From contig NZ_CP075896.1 of assembly GCF_018604545.1 (NCBI RefSeq), positions 1,612,001-1,676,000 of the forward strand: a stretch of 64,000 nucleotides of DNA, read 5' to 3'. A program made the position numbers and the translations under genes. Every line of letters starts with the position of its first letter. Position 1 is the stretch's first letter. The stretch is from Streptomyces koelreuteriae. GTDB lineage: Bacteria > Actinomycetota > Actinomycetes > Streptomycetales > Streptomycetaceae. Positions 8,381-16,094 of the stretch are shown here, in pieces. The notes under the pieces are model-generated. The model was not told where the DNA came from and did not search any database. It worked only from the letters and a program-made list of their open reading frames with translations.

Positions 8381-9510
8381 CCGGCGACCTTCTCGTCGTC
8401 GCGCTCGTCGTCGCGCCGTGCCTCGTGGGCGCTGCGGATGGCCTCGCCGATGGTGTGCTGTTCGACCACTCCGGTGACCCGTCCGCCGGCGTCCACGGCG
8501 ACGGCCCAGCCGGTCGGGGAGAGCACGGCGCAGTCGAGGGCGGCCCGCAGCGAGTCGGTGCCGGGCACGAACGGCCGCCCGTGGGACAGGAGCCGGTCGG
8601 GCCTGATGTCACCGGCCGTCAGATCGTCCGGCGCGCTCCAGCCGAGCGGCCTGCCGTCGGCGTCGGTCACCAGGAGCCAGGGGGCGTCGGGAGCGGCGAT
8701 CTGCTCGGCGGTGGCGTCGACCCGGATCACCGGGTCGGTCGTGAGCGTGAGCCCGGCGGACGGGAAGAAGGACAGGCCCCGGATGCCGCGGTCGGCGCCG
8801 AGGAAGTCCTCGACGAAGGAGTCGGCGGGGTTGGAGAGCAGTTCGGCGGGCGGTGCGTACTGGGCGAGGTGGCCGCCTTCCCGCAGTACGGCGACCATCG
8901 TGCCGAGCTTGATCGCCTCGTCGATGTCGTGGGTGACGAAGACGATGGTCTTGCCCAGCTCTTCCTGGATGCGCAGCAGTTCGTCCTGGAGGACCTTGCG
9001 CACCACGGGGTCGACCGCCGAGAACGGCTCGTCCATGAGCAGCACCGGCGGGTCGGCGGCGAGCGCCCGGGCCACGCCGACGCGCTGCTGCTGGCCGCCG
9101 GACAGCTGGTACGGGTACCGCTTGGCGAGCGCGGCGTCGAGGCCCACGCGCTCCATCAGTTCGGCCGCCCGGGCCCGGGCCTTCTGCTTGCCCCAGCCGA
9201 GCATGCGGGGCACGGTCGCGATGTTGTCGACGATCGTGCGGTGCTGGAAGAGTCCGGCGTTCTGGATGACGTAGCCCATGGACCGGCGCAGGGTGGTGAC
9301 GGGCTGCCGCTGGATGTCCTCGCCGTCGAGGAGGATCGTTCCCTCGCTCGGCTCGACCATTCTGTTGATCATCCGCAGGGTGGTCGTCTTGCCGCAGCCC
9401 GAGGGTCCGACGAGGACGGTGATCGAGCGGTCGGGTATCTCCATGGAGAGCCGGTCGACCGCCACCGTGCCGTCCGGGTACCGCTTGGTGACTGATTCGA
9501 TCCGTATCAA
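8377..9510 (-). CDS. opuCA: osmoprotectant ABC transporter ATP-binding protein with CBS domains
   Basis: ATPase subunit of the glycine betaine/choline/carnitine importer, 377 residues. Walker A GPSGCGKTT, signature LSGGQQQRVGVARAL and Walker B LLMDEPFSAVD are all intact. The C-terminal third (about 260-360) matches the CBS-domain region that in OpuA/OpuC ATPases senses ionic strength, with two recognisable repeats (WLLVTDADGRPLGW and WAVAVDAGGRVTGVV). It is the first gene of the operon. Only 66 bp separate it from the unrelated sensor-kinase gene upstream on the same strand, so the operon promoter must lie there or readthrough occurs. Confidence 0.9.
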   Translation of the reverse strand: MIRIESVTKRYPDGTVAVDRLSMEIPDRSITVLVGPSGCGKTTTLRMINRMVEPSEGTILLDGEDIQRQPVTTLRRSMGYVIQNAGLFQHRTIVDNIATVPRMLGWGKQKARARAAELMERVGLDAALAKRYPYQLSGGQQQRVGVARALAADPPVLLMDEPFSAVDPVVRKVLQDELLRIQEELGKTIVFVTHDIDEAIKLGTMVAVLREGGHLAQYAPPAELLSNPADSFVEDFLGADRGIRGLSFFPSAGLTLTTDPVIRVDATAEQIAAPDAPWLLVTDADGRPLGWSAPDDLTAGDIRPDRLLSHGRPFVPGTDSLRAALDCAVLSPTGWAVAVDAGGRVTGVVEQHTIGEAIRSAHEARRDDERDDEKVAG

Positions 9511-9576
9511 GGCGCCGGGGCCCTTCGGGTTGGCGGAGACGTCTGGCCATGGTCGTACGGGCTGTGCCGGACGAGT

Positions 9577-11064
9577 CTAGACCGCGGTGTTTTCCGGCCC
9601 CTGGGCGGCCGGTGGCTCATTCCCGTTCCCGTTCAGCGGCAGGCGGACGGTGAACACCGTCGCCCCCGGCTCGCTGTCCAGCTCGATGCGACCGCCGTGG
9701 GCCCGGACGAGGGACTGGGCGACCGCGAGGCCGAGGCCGCTGCCGCCGCGGTCGCGGCTGCGGGCCTTGTCGACGCGGTAGAAGCGGTCGAAGACCCGGG
9801 CCCGGTCGTCGGGCGGGATGCCCGGACCGGTGTCGGCGACCCGCACCTCGGCCGAGCCGGGCGCGACGCACACCTCCACGGACACCTTCGTCCCGGCGGG
9901 GGTGTGCACGGCGGCGTTGGCGAGGAGGTTGTCGACGACCTGCCGGATGCGCAGCGGGTCCATCCGCAGCCGCACCGGACGCGGACCCGCGAGCACGGTC
10001 AGCTCATGGTCGGGACGGCCCGCGCGGAAGGCGTCCGCGGCCTGGCCCGCCAACTCGACCAGGTCGGCGTCCTCCAGTCGCAGCGGCTCCTCCACCTCCG
10101 CCGCGTCCAGCCGGGCGAGCAGCAGCAGGTCGTCCAGGAGGACGCCCATGCGGGCGGCCTCGGCGCGCAGCCGGGCCAGATGCCGGTCGCGTTCCTCGGG
10201 GGCGTTGGCGGCGGCGTACTGGAAGAGGTCGGCGTAGCCGCGTACCGACATCAGCGGGGTGCGCAGCTCGTGCGAGGCGTCGGCGACGAAGCGGCGCAGC
10301 CGCTGCTCGGCCTCGGCGCGCACGCCGAGGGAGTGGTCGATGTGCTCCAGCATCGTGTTGAAGGCGGTCCGCAGTTCGTCCACCTCGGGCCCGCCGTCCC
10401 GGCCGTCGGCGCGCAGCGACAGCCGGGCCGCGGACTCGGTCAGATCGTGCGAGGCGATGCCGTGCGCGGTGGACGCCATGTCGCTGAGGGGCTTCAGTCC
10501 GCGGCGCAGCGTCCTGCGGCCGAAGACGACCAGCGCGAGCAGCGCGGCCCCGAAGATGACGACCTGGATGGTGATGAGCTGCCCGACCGTGTCCTCGATG
10601 TCCTCCATGGGCGCGGCGCTGACCAGGACGACCCCGGGCTCCACCTGGCAGGCGCGCAGCCGGTAGGAGCCGGCGCCCTTGAGGTGCTCGGTGCGCAGGA
10701 CCTCGGTGTGCGCGGCGGTCTGCGCCCGGGCCAGGGAGGTGAAGTCGTCGACGTCCTTGGGCAGGTCGGCGGGGTCCTCGGGTCTGCGGAGCTCGGGTCT
10801 GCCGTCCGAGACGTCGTACACGGCGTAGAACCAGCTGTAGTACTTCTTGCCCGAGAGGGTGCCGTAGTCCGCGATGCTCTTGGACTGGGCGATCTGGGCC
10901 TGGGCGAGCTGGGTGTCGAGCTGGGCCGAGAGGTAGTCCCGCATATAGGTGGTCAGGGCGGTGCCGACGACGGCGAACACGACCAGCGCCAGGGCGCCGA
11001 GGCCGAGGGCCAGCCGGGTGCCCAGGCGCATCCTGCGGTAGGTGCTCCGCAGCCGGGCGATCAC
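9577..11064 (-). CDS. two-component sensor histidine kinase
   Basis: Membrane histidine kinase, 495 residues. A transmembrane helix near 17-38, an extracytoplasmic sensor region of about 125 residues and a second helix near 163-183 are followed by a HAMP linker, a HisKA domain with phospho-acceptor His in DASHELRTPLMSVRGY, and a HATPase domain (DNLLANAAVHTP, DTGPGIPP, GGSGLGLAVA). It overlaps its response-regulator gene by four bases. The pair lies divergent from a ferric-reductase/FMN module, its most likely target. The stimulus is unknown. Confidence 0.92.
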   Translation of the reverse strand: MIARLRSTYRRMRLGTRLALGLGALALVVFAVVGTALTTYMRDYLSAQLDTQLAQAQIAQSKSIADYGTLSGKKYYSWFYAVYDVSDGRPELRRPEDPADLPKDVDDFTSLARAQTAAHTEVLRTEHLKGAGSYRLRACQVEPGVVLVSAAPMEDIEDTVGQLITIQVVIFGAALLALVVFGRRTLRRGLKPLSDMASTAHGIASHDLTESAARLSLRADGRDGGPEVDELRTAFNTMLEHIDHSLGVRAEAEQRLRRFVADASHELRTPLMSVRGYADLFQYAAANAPEERDRHLARLRAEAARMGVLLDDLLLLARLDAAEVEEPLRLEDADLVELAGQAADAFRAGRPDHELTVLAGPRPVRLRMDPLRIRQVVDNLLANAAVHTPAGTKVSVEVCVAPGSAEVRVADTGPGIPPDDRARVFDRFYRVDKARSRDRGGSGLGLAVAQSLVRAHGGRIELDSEPGATVFTVRLPLNGNGNEPPAAQGPENTAV

Positions 11065-11777
11065 TCGGAGGCCTGCCGCAGCACGTATCCGAAGCCCCGC
11101 ACGGTGTGGATCAGGGGCGCGCCGCCGTCGTCGGTCTCGTCGAGCTTGCGGCGCAGCCGGCTGACGACCAGCTCGACGACGTTGGAGCGGCCGCCGAAGC
11201 CGTACTCCCAGACGTGGTCGAGGATCTGCGCCTTCGTGAGGACGGTGGGCGACTTGCGCATGAGGTAGCGCAGCACCTCGTACTCGGTCGGGGTCAGCGA
11301 CAGCAGCCGCTCGCCGCGCCGCACCTCGCGGGTGTCCTCGTCCATCGTCAGATCGCCGACCTGGAGCACGGACCGCTGGAAGGAGGGTCCGGCGCTGCGC
11401 CGCAGCACGGTCCGCAGCCGGGCCATCAGCTCCTCCACGGCGAACGGCTTGACCAGGTAGTCGTCACCGCCCCGCGTCAGGCCCGCGACCCGGTCGGCGA
11501 CGCCGTCGCGCGCGGTGAGGAACACCACCGGCACCATCGTCCCGGAGGCGCGCAGCCGGTCCAGGACGCCGAAGCCGTCCACGCCGGGCAGCATCAGGTC
11601 GAGCACCACGATGTCCGGGTGGAACTCGGCGGCCCGCTTCAGCGCGTCCTCGCCGGTGTACGCCGTGACCGCGTCCCAGCCCTCGTAGCGGGCGACGGTC
11701 GCGACGAGATCGGCGATGGGCGGGTCGTCGTCGACGACGAGGAGGCGTACTTTTTCCACCCGCTCATAGTGCTTCAC
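11061..11777 (-). CDS. OmpR-family response regulator
   Basis: DNA-binding response regulator, 238 residues from the GTG at 11777. The open frame extends to 11873, but the receiver domain (VRLLVVDDDPPIADLV) starts a few residues after this GTG, and a GGCGAGGGA-like ribosome site precedes it. The phospho-acceptor Asp is in PDIVVLDLMLPGVDGFG, and the C-terminal winged helix ends NVVELVVSRLRRKLDE. It is the first gene of the two-component operon. The 134-bp divergent promoter contains 11-bp spaced direct repeats of a type OmpR regulators commonly bind. Confidence 0.9.
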   Translation of the reverse strand: MKHYERVEKVRLLVVDDDPPIADLVATVARYEGWDAVTAYTGEDALKRAAEFHPDIVVLDLMLPGVDGFGVLDRLRASGTMVPVVFLTARDGVADRVAGLTRGGDDYLVKPFAVEELMARLRTVLRRSAGPSFQRSVLQVGDLTMDEDTREVRRGERLLSLTPTEYEVLRYLMRKSPTVLTKAQILDHVWEYGFGGRSNVVELVVSRLRRKLDETDDGGAPLIHTVRGFGYVLRQASE

Positions 11778-11842
11778 CTGTCCCTCGCCTCCATAGCCGT
11801 CCGCCCCTTCGCGGCCCGATCGATAAACACTTGAAAGTCGGG

Positions 11843-11859
11843 CGACAGTATTTCGACAG
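11843..11859. promoter_or_regulatory. 11-bp spaced direct repeats in a divergent promoter
   Basis: CGACAG occurs at 11843-11848 and again at 11854-11859, one helical turn apart, between the response regulator (start 11777, minus) and the ferric-reductase-like gene (start 11912, plus). Tandem hexamers with 11-bp period are the usual binding format of OmpR-type regulators. Autoregulation and control of the divergent redox operon by the adjacent regulator is an inference. Confidence 0.35.
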
Positions 11860-11911
11860 CTCCCCCGCGACAAGCTCGGTGTCCCAGGATCCGATCAAGG
11901 AGCTGCCGACC

Positions 11912-13252
11912 GTGACGACCCTCCAAGAACCTCCCGCGGCGACCCGCGCGGGCGTGCGCCCCAGAGTGGTGGGGCGCACCGGCCTGTACGCGCTGCTGCT
12001 CGCCAACGCGGTCGTGGTGGCCGTGTTCTTCGTCCAGGCCGGCTTCGCCTCGAACACGCTGATCGTGCTGGGCCGGCTGACCGGGCTGTACGGTTCGCTG
12101 CTCATGGCGTTCCAGCTGCTGCTGGTGGCGCGGCTGCCGTGGTTCGACCGGCGGATCGGCATGGACCGGCTGACGTCCTGGCACCGCTGGACGGGCTTCT
12201 CGGTGCTGTGGCTGCTGCTCGCGCACGCGGTGTTCATCGTCTTCGGCTACGCACAGTCCTCGTCCCTGGACCCGGTGAACCAGCTCGTGGACCTCGCCGA
12301 GACCGTCGAGGGCGTGCTGCGCGCGATCACCGCCCTGGCGATCGTCATCGTGGTGGGTGTGGTCTCGGCCCGCTCCGCCCGGCGCCGGCTGGCCTACGAG
12401 ACCTGGCACTTCATCCATCTGTACACCTACGTCGCGGTGGTGCTGGCGTTCACGCACCAGGTCGCGGCGGGCACGACGTTCACCTCGTCGACCGCGGCGA
12501 AGACGTACTGGTACGCCGTGTGGGGCCTGGCCCTCGCCTCGGTCTTCGTGGGGCGTCTGGTGCTGCCGCTGTGGCGCAACCTCCGCCACCAGCTCCGTGT
12601 GACGGCGGTCGTCCCCGAGAGCGACCACGTGGTCTCCGTCTACATCACGGGCCGCGACCTGGACCGGCTGCCCGCGCGGGCCGGACAGTTCTTCCTGTGG
12701 CGGTTCCTGACGAAGGACCGCTGGTGGCAGGCCAACCCGTTCTCGCTGTCCGCCGCGCCGGACGGCCGTACGCTGCGGCTGACCGCCAAGCGCGCGGGCG
12801 ACGGCAGCGAGGCCCTGCGGCACCTGAAGGTGGGCACCCGCGTGTTCGCCGAGGGCCCCTACGGCGCCTTCACCACCCTGCACCGCACCCGCCCCGACGC
12901 GGTGCTCATCGCGGGCGGCGTCGGAGTCACGCCGATCCGGGCCCTGCTGGAGGAGCTGCGCGGCCACGCGGTCGTGATCTACCGGGTCGCCACGGACCAG
13001 GACGCCGTCCTCTACGACGAACTGCGCGACCTCGCGCACGCCAAGGGCGCCGAACTGCACCTGGTGACCGGCCCGCCCGTGCCGGACCTGCTGGCGCCCG
13101 GGGAACTCACCCGGCTGGTGCCGGACATCGCCGGGCGGGACATCTATCTGTGCGGCCCGCCGCCGATGATGAACGCCGTGCTCGGCAGCCTGCGCGAACT
13201 CGACGTGCCCAAGGCGCAGATCCACTTCGAACGCTTCAGCCTGGCCGGATGA
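11912..13252 (+). CDS. ferric-reductase-like transmembrane flavocytochrome
   Basis: Membrane oxidoreductase, 446 residues from GTG 11912, chosen because AAGGAG lies about eight bases upstream. The N-terminal half has about six transmembrane helices of the ferric-reductase/NOX type, with paired histidine-bearing helices (WHRWTGFSVLWLLLAHAVF and WHFIHLYTYVAVVLAFTHQV) expected to bind two hemes. The C-terminal half is a ferredoxin-reductase-like FAD/NAD(P)H module (FAD region WQANPFSLSA; NAD region AVLIAGGVGVTPIRALLEEL; C-terminal CGPPPMM). It probably moves electrons from cytoplasmic NAD(P)H across the membrane to the FMN-binding protein encoded 13 bp downstream. Confidence 0.88.
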   Translation: MTTLQEPPAATRAGVRPRVVGRTGLYALLLANAVVVAVFFVQAGFASNTLIVLGRLTGLYGSLLMAFQLLLVARLPWFDRRIGMDRLTSWHRWTGFSVLWLLLAHAVFIVFGYAQSSSLDPVNQLVDLAETVEGVLRAITALAIVIVVGVVSARSARRRLAYETWHFIHLYTYVAVVLAFTHQVAAGTTFTSSTAAKTYWYAVWGLALASVFVGRLVLPLWRNLRHQLRVTAVVPESDHVVSVYITGRDLDRLPARAGQFFLWRFLTKDRWWQANPFSLSAAPDGRTLRLTAKRAGDGSEALRHLKVGTRVFAEGPYGAFTTLHRTRPDAVLIAGGVGVTPIRALLEELRGHAVVIYRVATDQDAVLYDELRDLAHAKGAELHLVTGPPVPDLLAPGELTRLVPDIAGRDIYLCGPPPMMNAVLGSLRELDVPKAQIHFERFSLAG

Positions 13253-13265
13253 CGAGGAGATTGTC

Positions 13266-13679
13266 GTGAAGCGAGCCATACCCGTCCTCGTCCTGAGCGT
13301 CGCGGGCCTGATCCCGGTCTGGCGCTACGCGCCCTCCCACGACACCGGGTCGTCGTCGACCGCCACGGAGGCCGCGGCGCCGGCGTCCACGCCCTCGGCC
13401 TCGTCGTCGGGCGGCTCCACGACCACGGTCGTGAAGGGCTCGACCCTCGACACCGAGAAGGGCCCGGTGCAGGTCGAGGTCACCTTCGAGAGCGACAAGA
13501 TCGCCTCGGTGCGGATGCTGCAGCAGCCGGACCATCCGCAGACCACGGCCGCCGTACCCAAGCTGATCGAGGAGACGCTCCAGGCGCAGAGCGCGGACAT
13601 CGACACGGTGTCCGGTGCCACGGTCACCAGCGACGGCTACAAGGAGTCGCTCCAGGCCGCCATCGACGCGAAGGGCTGA
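13266..13679 (+). CDS. extracytoplasmic FMN-binding domain protein
   Basis: FMN-binding protein, 137 residues, with an N-terminal signal or anchor (residues 1-20), a Ser/Thr/Ala linker to about 57 and a single FMN-bind domain. The motif VSGATVTSDGY contains SGAT at 116-119; Thr119 matches the threonine that ApbE flavinylates in this family. GTG 13266 follows a GAGGAG ribosome site, and the apbE gene starts four bases after its stop. The likely role is an external electron carrier between the membrane flavocytochrome and an unknown acceptor. Confidence 0.88.
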   Translation: MKRAIPVLVLSVAGLIPVWRYAPSHDTGSSSTATEAAAPASTPSASSSGGSTTTVVKGSTLDTEKGPVQVEVTFESDKIASVRMLQQPDHPQTTAAVPKLIEETLQAQSADIDTVSGATVTSDGYKESLQAAIDAKG

Positions 13680-13683
13680 GGGG

Positions 13684-14427
13684 ATGCGGCGCGTCGAGCA
13701 CGTGATGGGGTTCCCGGTGTCGGTCCGCATCGACGACAAGGGCTTCTCCGAGGCGGCGGTGGACGGCCTCTTCGCCTGGCTGCACGAGGTCGACGCGCGG
13801 TTCAGCCCGTTCCGGCCGGACAGCGAGGTGTCGCGGCTGGACCGCGGCGAGGTGTCCGAGCCGAGCCCGGCACTCCGGGAGGTTCTGGACCTGTGCGAGG
13901 AGTACCGGGTCGCGACCGGGGGCGCGTTCGACGTACGCCTGCCGGGGCGCGGCCTCGACCCCTGCGCCGTGGTGAAGGGCTGGTCGGTGCAGAAGGGGGC
14001 GGAGCTGCTGGCGGCGGCCGGGGCACGGCGCTTCTGCCTCAACGCGGGCGGTGACGTGGTCGCCGTCGGCGGCCCCTGGCGGGTGGGCGTACGGCATCCC
14101 GAGCACGCCGACCAGTTGTGCACGGTCCTGGATCTCACGGACCGGGCCGTCGCGACGTCCGCCCGCTACGAGCGCGGCGACCACATCGTCGACGGCCGTA
14201 CCGGGCGCCCGGCGACCGGGCTGCTCAGCCTCACGGTGGTCGCCCCCACCCTGACCGAGGCCGACACCGTCGCGACGGCGGCCTTCGCGCTGGGCGCCGA
14301 GGGCGTCGAGTGGGCGGCGGCCCGGGAGAACTGCGAGGTGTTCGCGGTGGACGCCGGGCGCCGGGTCCTGCGGTCGCCGGGATTCCCGGTCGCGAGCGAA
14401 CGGACGGCCCCGGCGTCGGCGGGTTAG
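13684..14427 (+). CDS. apbE: FAD:protein FMN transferase
   Basis: ApbE-family flavin transferase, 247 residues, which covalently attaches FMN from FAD to the threonine of an SGAT motif. Family features are HEVDARFSPFRPDSEVSRL, the LDPCAVVKGWSVQ core, FCLNAGGDVVAVG, HIVDGRTGRPATG and the metal-binding TEADTVATAAFALG. ATG 13684 was chosen because it follows a GAGGGG ribosome site four bases after the preceding stop. It is shorter than the usual 300-350 residues and has no signal peptide, as in many actinobacterial ApbE proteins. Its substrate is very probably the adjacent FMN-binding protein. Confidence 0.9.
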   Translation: MRRVEHVMGFPVSVRIDDKGFSEAAVDGLFAWLHEVDARFSPFRPDSEVSRLDRGEVSEPSPALREVLDLCEEYRVATGGAFDVRLPGRGLDPCAVVKGWSVQKGAELLAAAGARRFCLNAGGDVVAVGGPWRVGVRHPEHADQLCTVLDLTDRAVATSARYERGDHIVDGRTGRPATGLLSLTVVAPTLTEADTVATAAFALGAEGVEWAAARENCEVFAVDAGRRVLRSPGFPVASERTAPASAG

Positions 14428-14468
14428 GCTCCTGAAGGATCACTGCCGGACGGAAGGGGGCCGAAGGC

Positions 14469-15011
14469 ATGAGCGCGACGGTGACGGCGGTCAGCAGCAA
14501 CGGCGAGTACTCGTTCACCAAGCCGAACCGGGACAGCATCACCCTGCTCGCGGGGCTGGGGGTGGAGGGCGACATCCATGCGGGCGTGACGGTCAAGCAC
14601 CGTTCGCGGATCGCCCAGGACCCCACCCAGCCGAACCTGCGCCAGGTGCATCTCATCCACGAGGAGCTCTTCGCCGAGGTCGCGGACGCGGGGTTCGAGG
14701 TGGCGCCCGGCGCCCTCGGGGAGAACATCACCACCCGCGGCATCGACCTGCTCGGCCTGCCGGCCGGCACCCTGCTGCACATCGGCGAGGCCGCGGTGGT
14801 GGAGGTGACGGGCCTGCGCAACCCGTGCATCCAGATCGACGCCTTCCAGGACGGGCTGCTGAAGCAGGTCGTCGGCCGTGACGAGGCGGGCCGGATCGTG
14901 CGCAAGGCCGGCATCATGAGCGTCGTCCGGGAAGGCGGCGTCGTACGCCCCGGCGACACCGTCGAGGTGCGGCTCCCCGAGGAACCGCACCGGCCGCTGG
15001 AACGCGTCTGA
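14469..15011 (+). CDS. MOSC domain protein
   Basis: Cytoplasmic MOSC-domain protein, 180 residues. MOSC (molybdenum cofactor sulfurase C-terminal) proteins bind molybdenum-cofactor or related sulfur chemistry, and stand-alone members such as YiiM act on N-hydroxylated substrates. Signatures are GVEGDIHAG near residue 35, APGALGENITTRG, and TGLRNPCIQID with the conserved cysteine. It follows apbE by 41 bp but is probably independent. The stop faces the Dyp peroxidase gene across a GC-rich palindrome. Confidence 0.85.
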   Translation: MSATVTAVSSNGEYSFTKPNRDSITLLAGLGVEGDIHAGVTVKHRSRIAQDPTQPNLRQVHLIHEELFAEVADAGFEVAPGALGENITTRGIDLLGLPAGTLLHIGEAAVVEVTGLRNPCIQIDAFQDGLLKQVVGRDEAGRIVRKAGIMSVVREGGVVRPGDTVEVRLPEEPHRPLERV

Positions 15012-15016
15012 TCACA

Positions 15017-15030
15017 GACGGGGCCCCGTC
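15017..15030. terminator. palindrome between convergent MOSC and Dyp peroxidase genes
   Basis: A perfect 14-bp palindrome, GACGGGGCCCCGTC, lies between the convergent stops and overlaps the last bases of the peroxidase gene. Position and composition suggest a short two-way terminator. Confidence 0.45.
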
Positions 15031-15967
15031 AGCCCTCCGGCAAGGCCTCCAGGAAGTCCGCCGGCGGTATGAAGAACAGGCTGCCGGTGACGGCCCGTGA
15101 GTAGTCCAGCAGCGGGTCGGGACCCGAGCCCGGCCCGCCGAGGAACATCTTGCGCAGCATCGTCTCGGGTATCCCGGGCGTGCGCGCGTAGGCCACGAAG
15201 TACGTGCCGAACTCCCCGTGCCCCGGCCTGCCGAACGGCATCGCGGAGCGCAGGATCTTCTGCTCCGAGCCGTCCGGGCCGAGGACGGTGTTGACGTCCT
15301 TGTGGGAGCCGGGCGCGTCGAGTTCGAGGTTGGTGAGCTTCGTGCGGCCGATCACCTTCTCCTGGGCCTCCACGGCGAGGGCCTCCCACGCGTCCACGTC
15401 GTGCAGATACTTCTGCACCATCGCGTAACTGCCGCCGCGGAAGGCGGGATCCTCCTCACCGACCAGTGCCGCGTCGGCGGCCGGCGGGCCGACGGGGTTC
15501 TCGGTGCCGTCGACGAAGCCGAGGAGGTTGCGCGAGTCGAAGTAGGCGAAGGCCTGTGTCTCGTCCCGTACGGTGACCGCGCCGCGCAGCCGCCGCACCA
15601 GCTCGGCGGCGAGCGCGAAGCACAGGTCGGTGCGGGCGGCCTTGATGTGGAAGAACAGGTCGCCCGGGGTGGCCGGGGCGTGGTGCCGGGGCCCTGCCAG
15701 TTCGCGGAACGGGTGCAGTTCGGCGGGCCGGAGGCCGCCGAACAGCCGTCCCCAGGCCCGGGACCCGACCCCGGCGACACAGCCGAGACCGCCGTCGGGG
15801 CTGGGGAAACCGACGGAGCGCACCAGGCCCGCGAGGGAGCCCAGCGCCTCCCGTACGGCGGTCTCCCCGCCGGGTTCGATCGTGGCGACCAGGAACACCG
15901 CGATCGATGCCGGCGGGTTCAGCACCGGCTGTGACAGCGTCTCTCCCGGGGGCAGCGGTGACGTCAT
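15029..15967 (-). CDS. Dyp-type heme peroxidase
   Basis: Dye-decolorising-type heme peroxidase, 312 residues, probably cytoplasmic since no Tat or Sec signal is visible. It carries the diagnostic GxxDG motif in LLGFVDGTENP, the SHKD segment with the proximal heme histidine, and RSAMPFGRPGHGEFG with the distal arginine. The sequence resembles B-type Dyp peroxidases. No encapsulin gene is adjacent and no obvious encapsulin-targeting tail is seen. It is encoded alone, convergent with the MOSC gene. Confidence 0.92.
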   Translation of the reverse strand: MTSPLPPGETLSQPVLNPPASIAVFLVATIEPGGETAVREALGSLAGLVRSVGFPSPDGGLGCVAGVGSRAWGRLFGGLRPAELHPFRELAGPRHHAPATPGDLFFHIKAARTDLCFALAAELVRRLRGAVTVRDETQAFAYFDSRNLLGFVDGTENPVGPPAADAALVGEEDPAFRGGSYAMVQKYLHDVDAWEALAVEAQEKVIGRTKLTNLELDAPGSHKDVNTVLGPDGSEQKILRSAMPFGRPGHGEFGTYFVAYARTPGIPETMLRKMFLGGPGSGPDPLLDYSRAVTGSLFFIPPADFLEALPEG

Positions 15968-16094
15968 GGCTTCCCATCCCTTCGCCGGCCGACAGGGCCC
16001 GCCCGCTCCCCCTCCGGGGCGGCGCGGCCCACGCCCCTGACACGATGCCCAGCGAACAGGCGGCCGGAACTCCCCGGCCGGACAAGGATGGTTG

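Noticed and set aside
9571..9585. GTCTAGAC core resembling a DasR (dre) site near the osmoprotectant operon
   Set aside because: Only the eight-base core matches; flanking positions of the dre consensus fail, and it overlaps the kinase stop codon. GlcNAc control of this operon is not supported.
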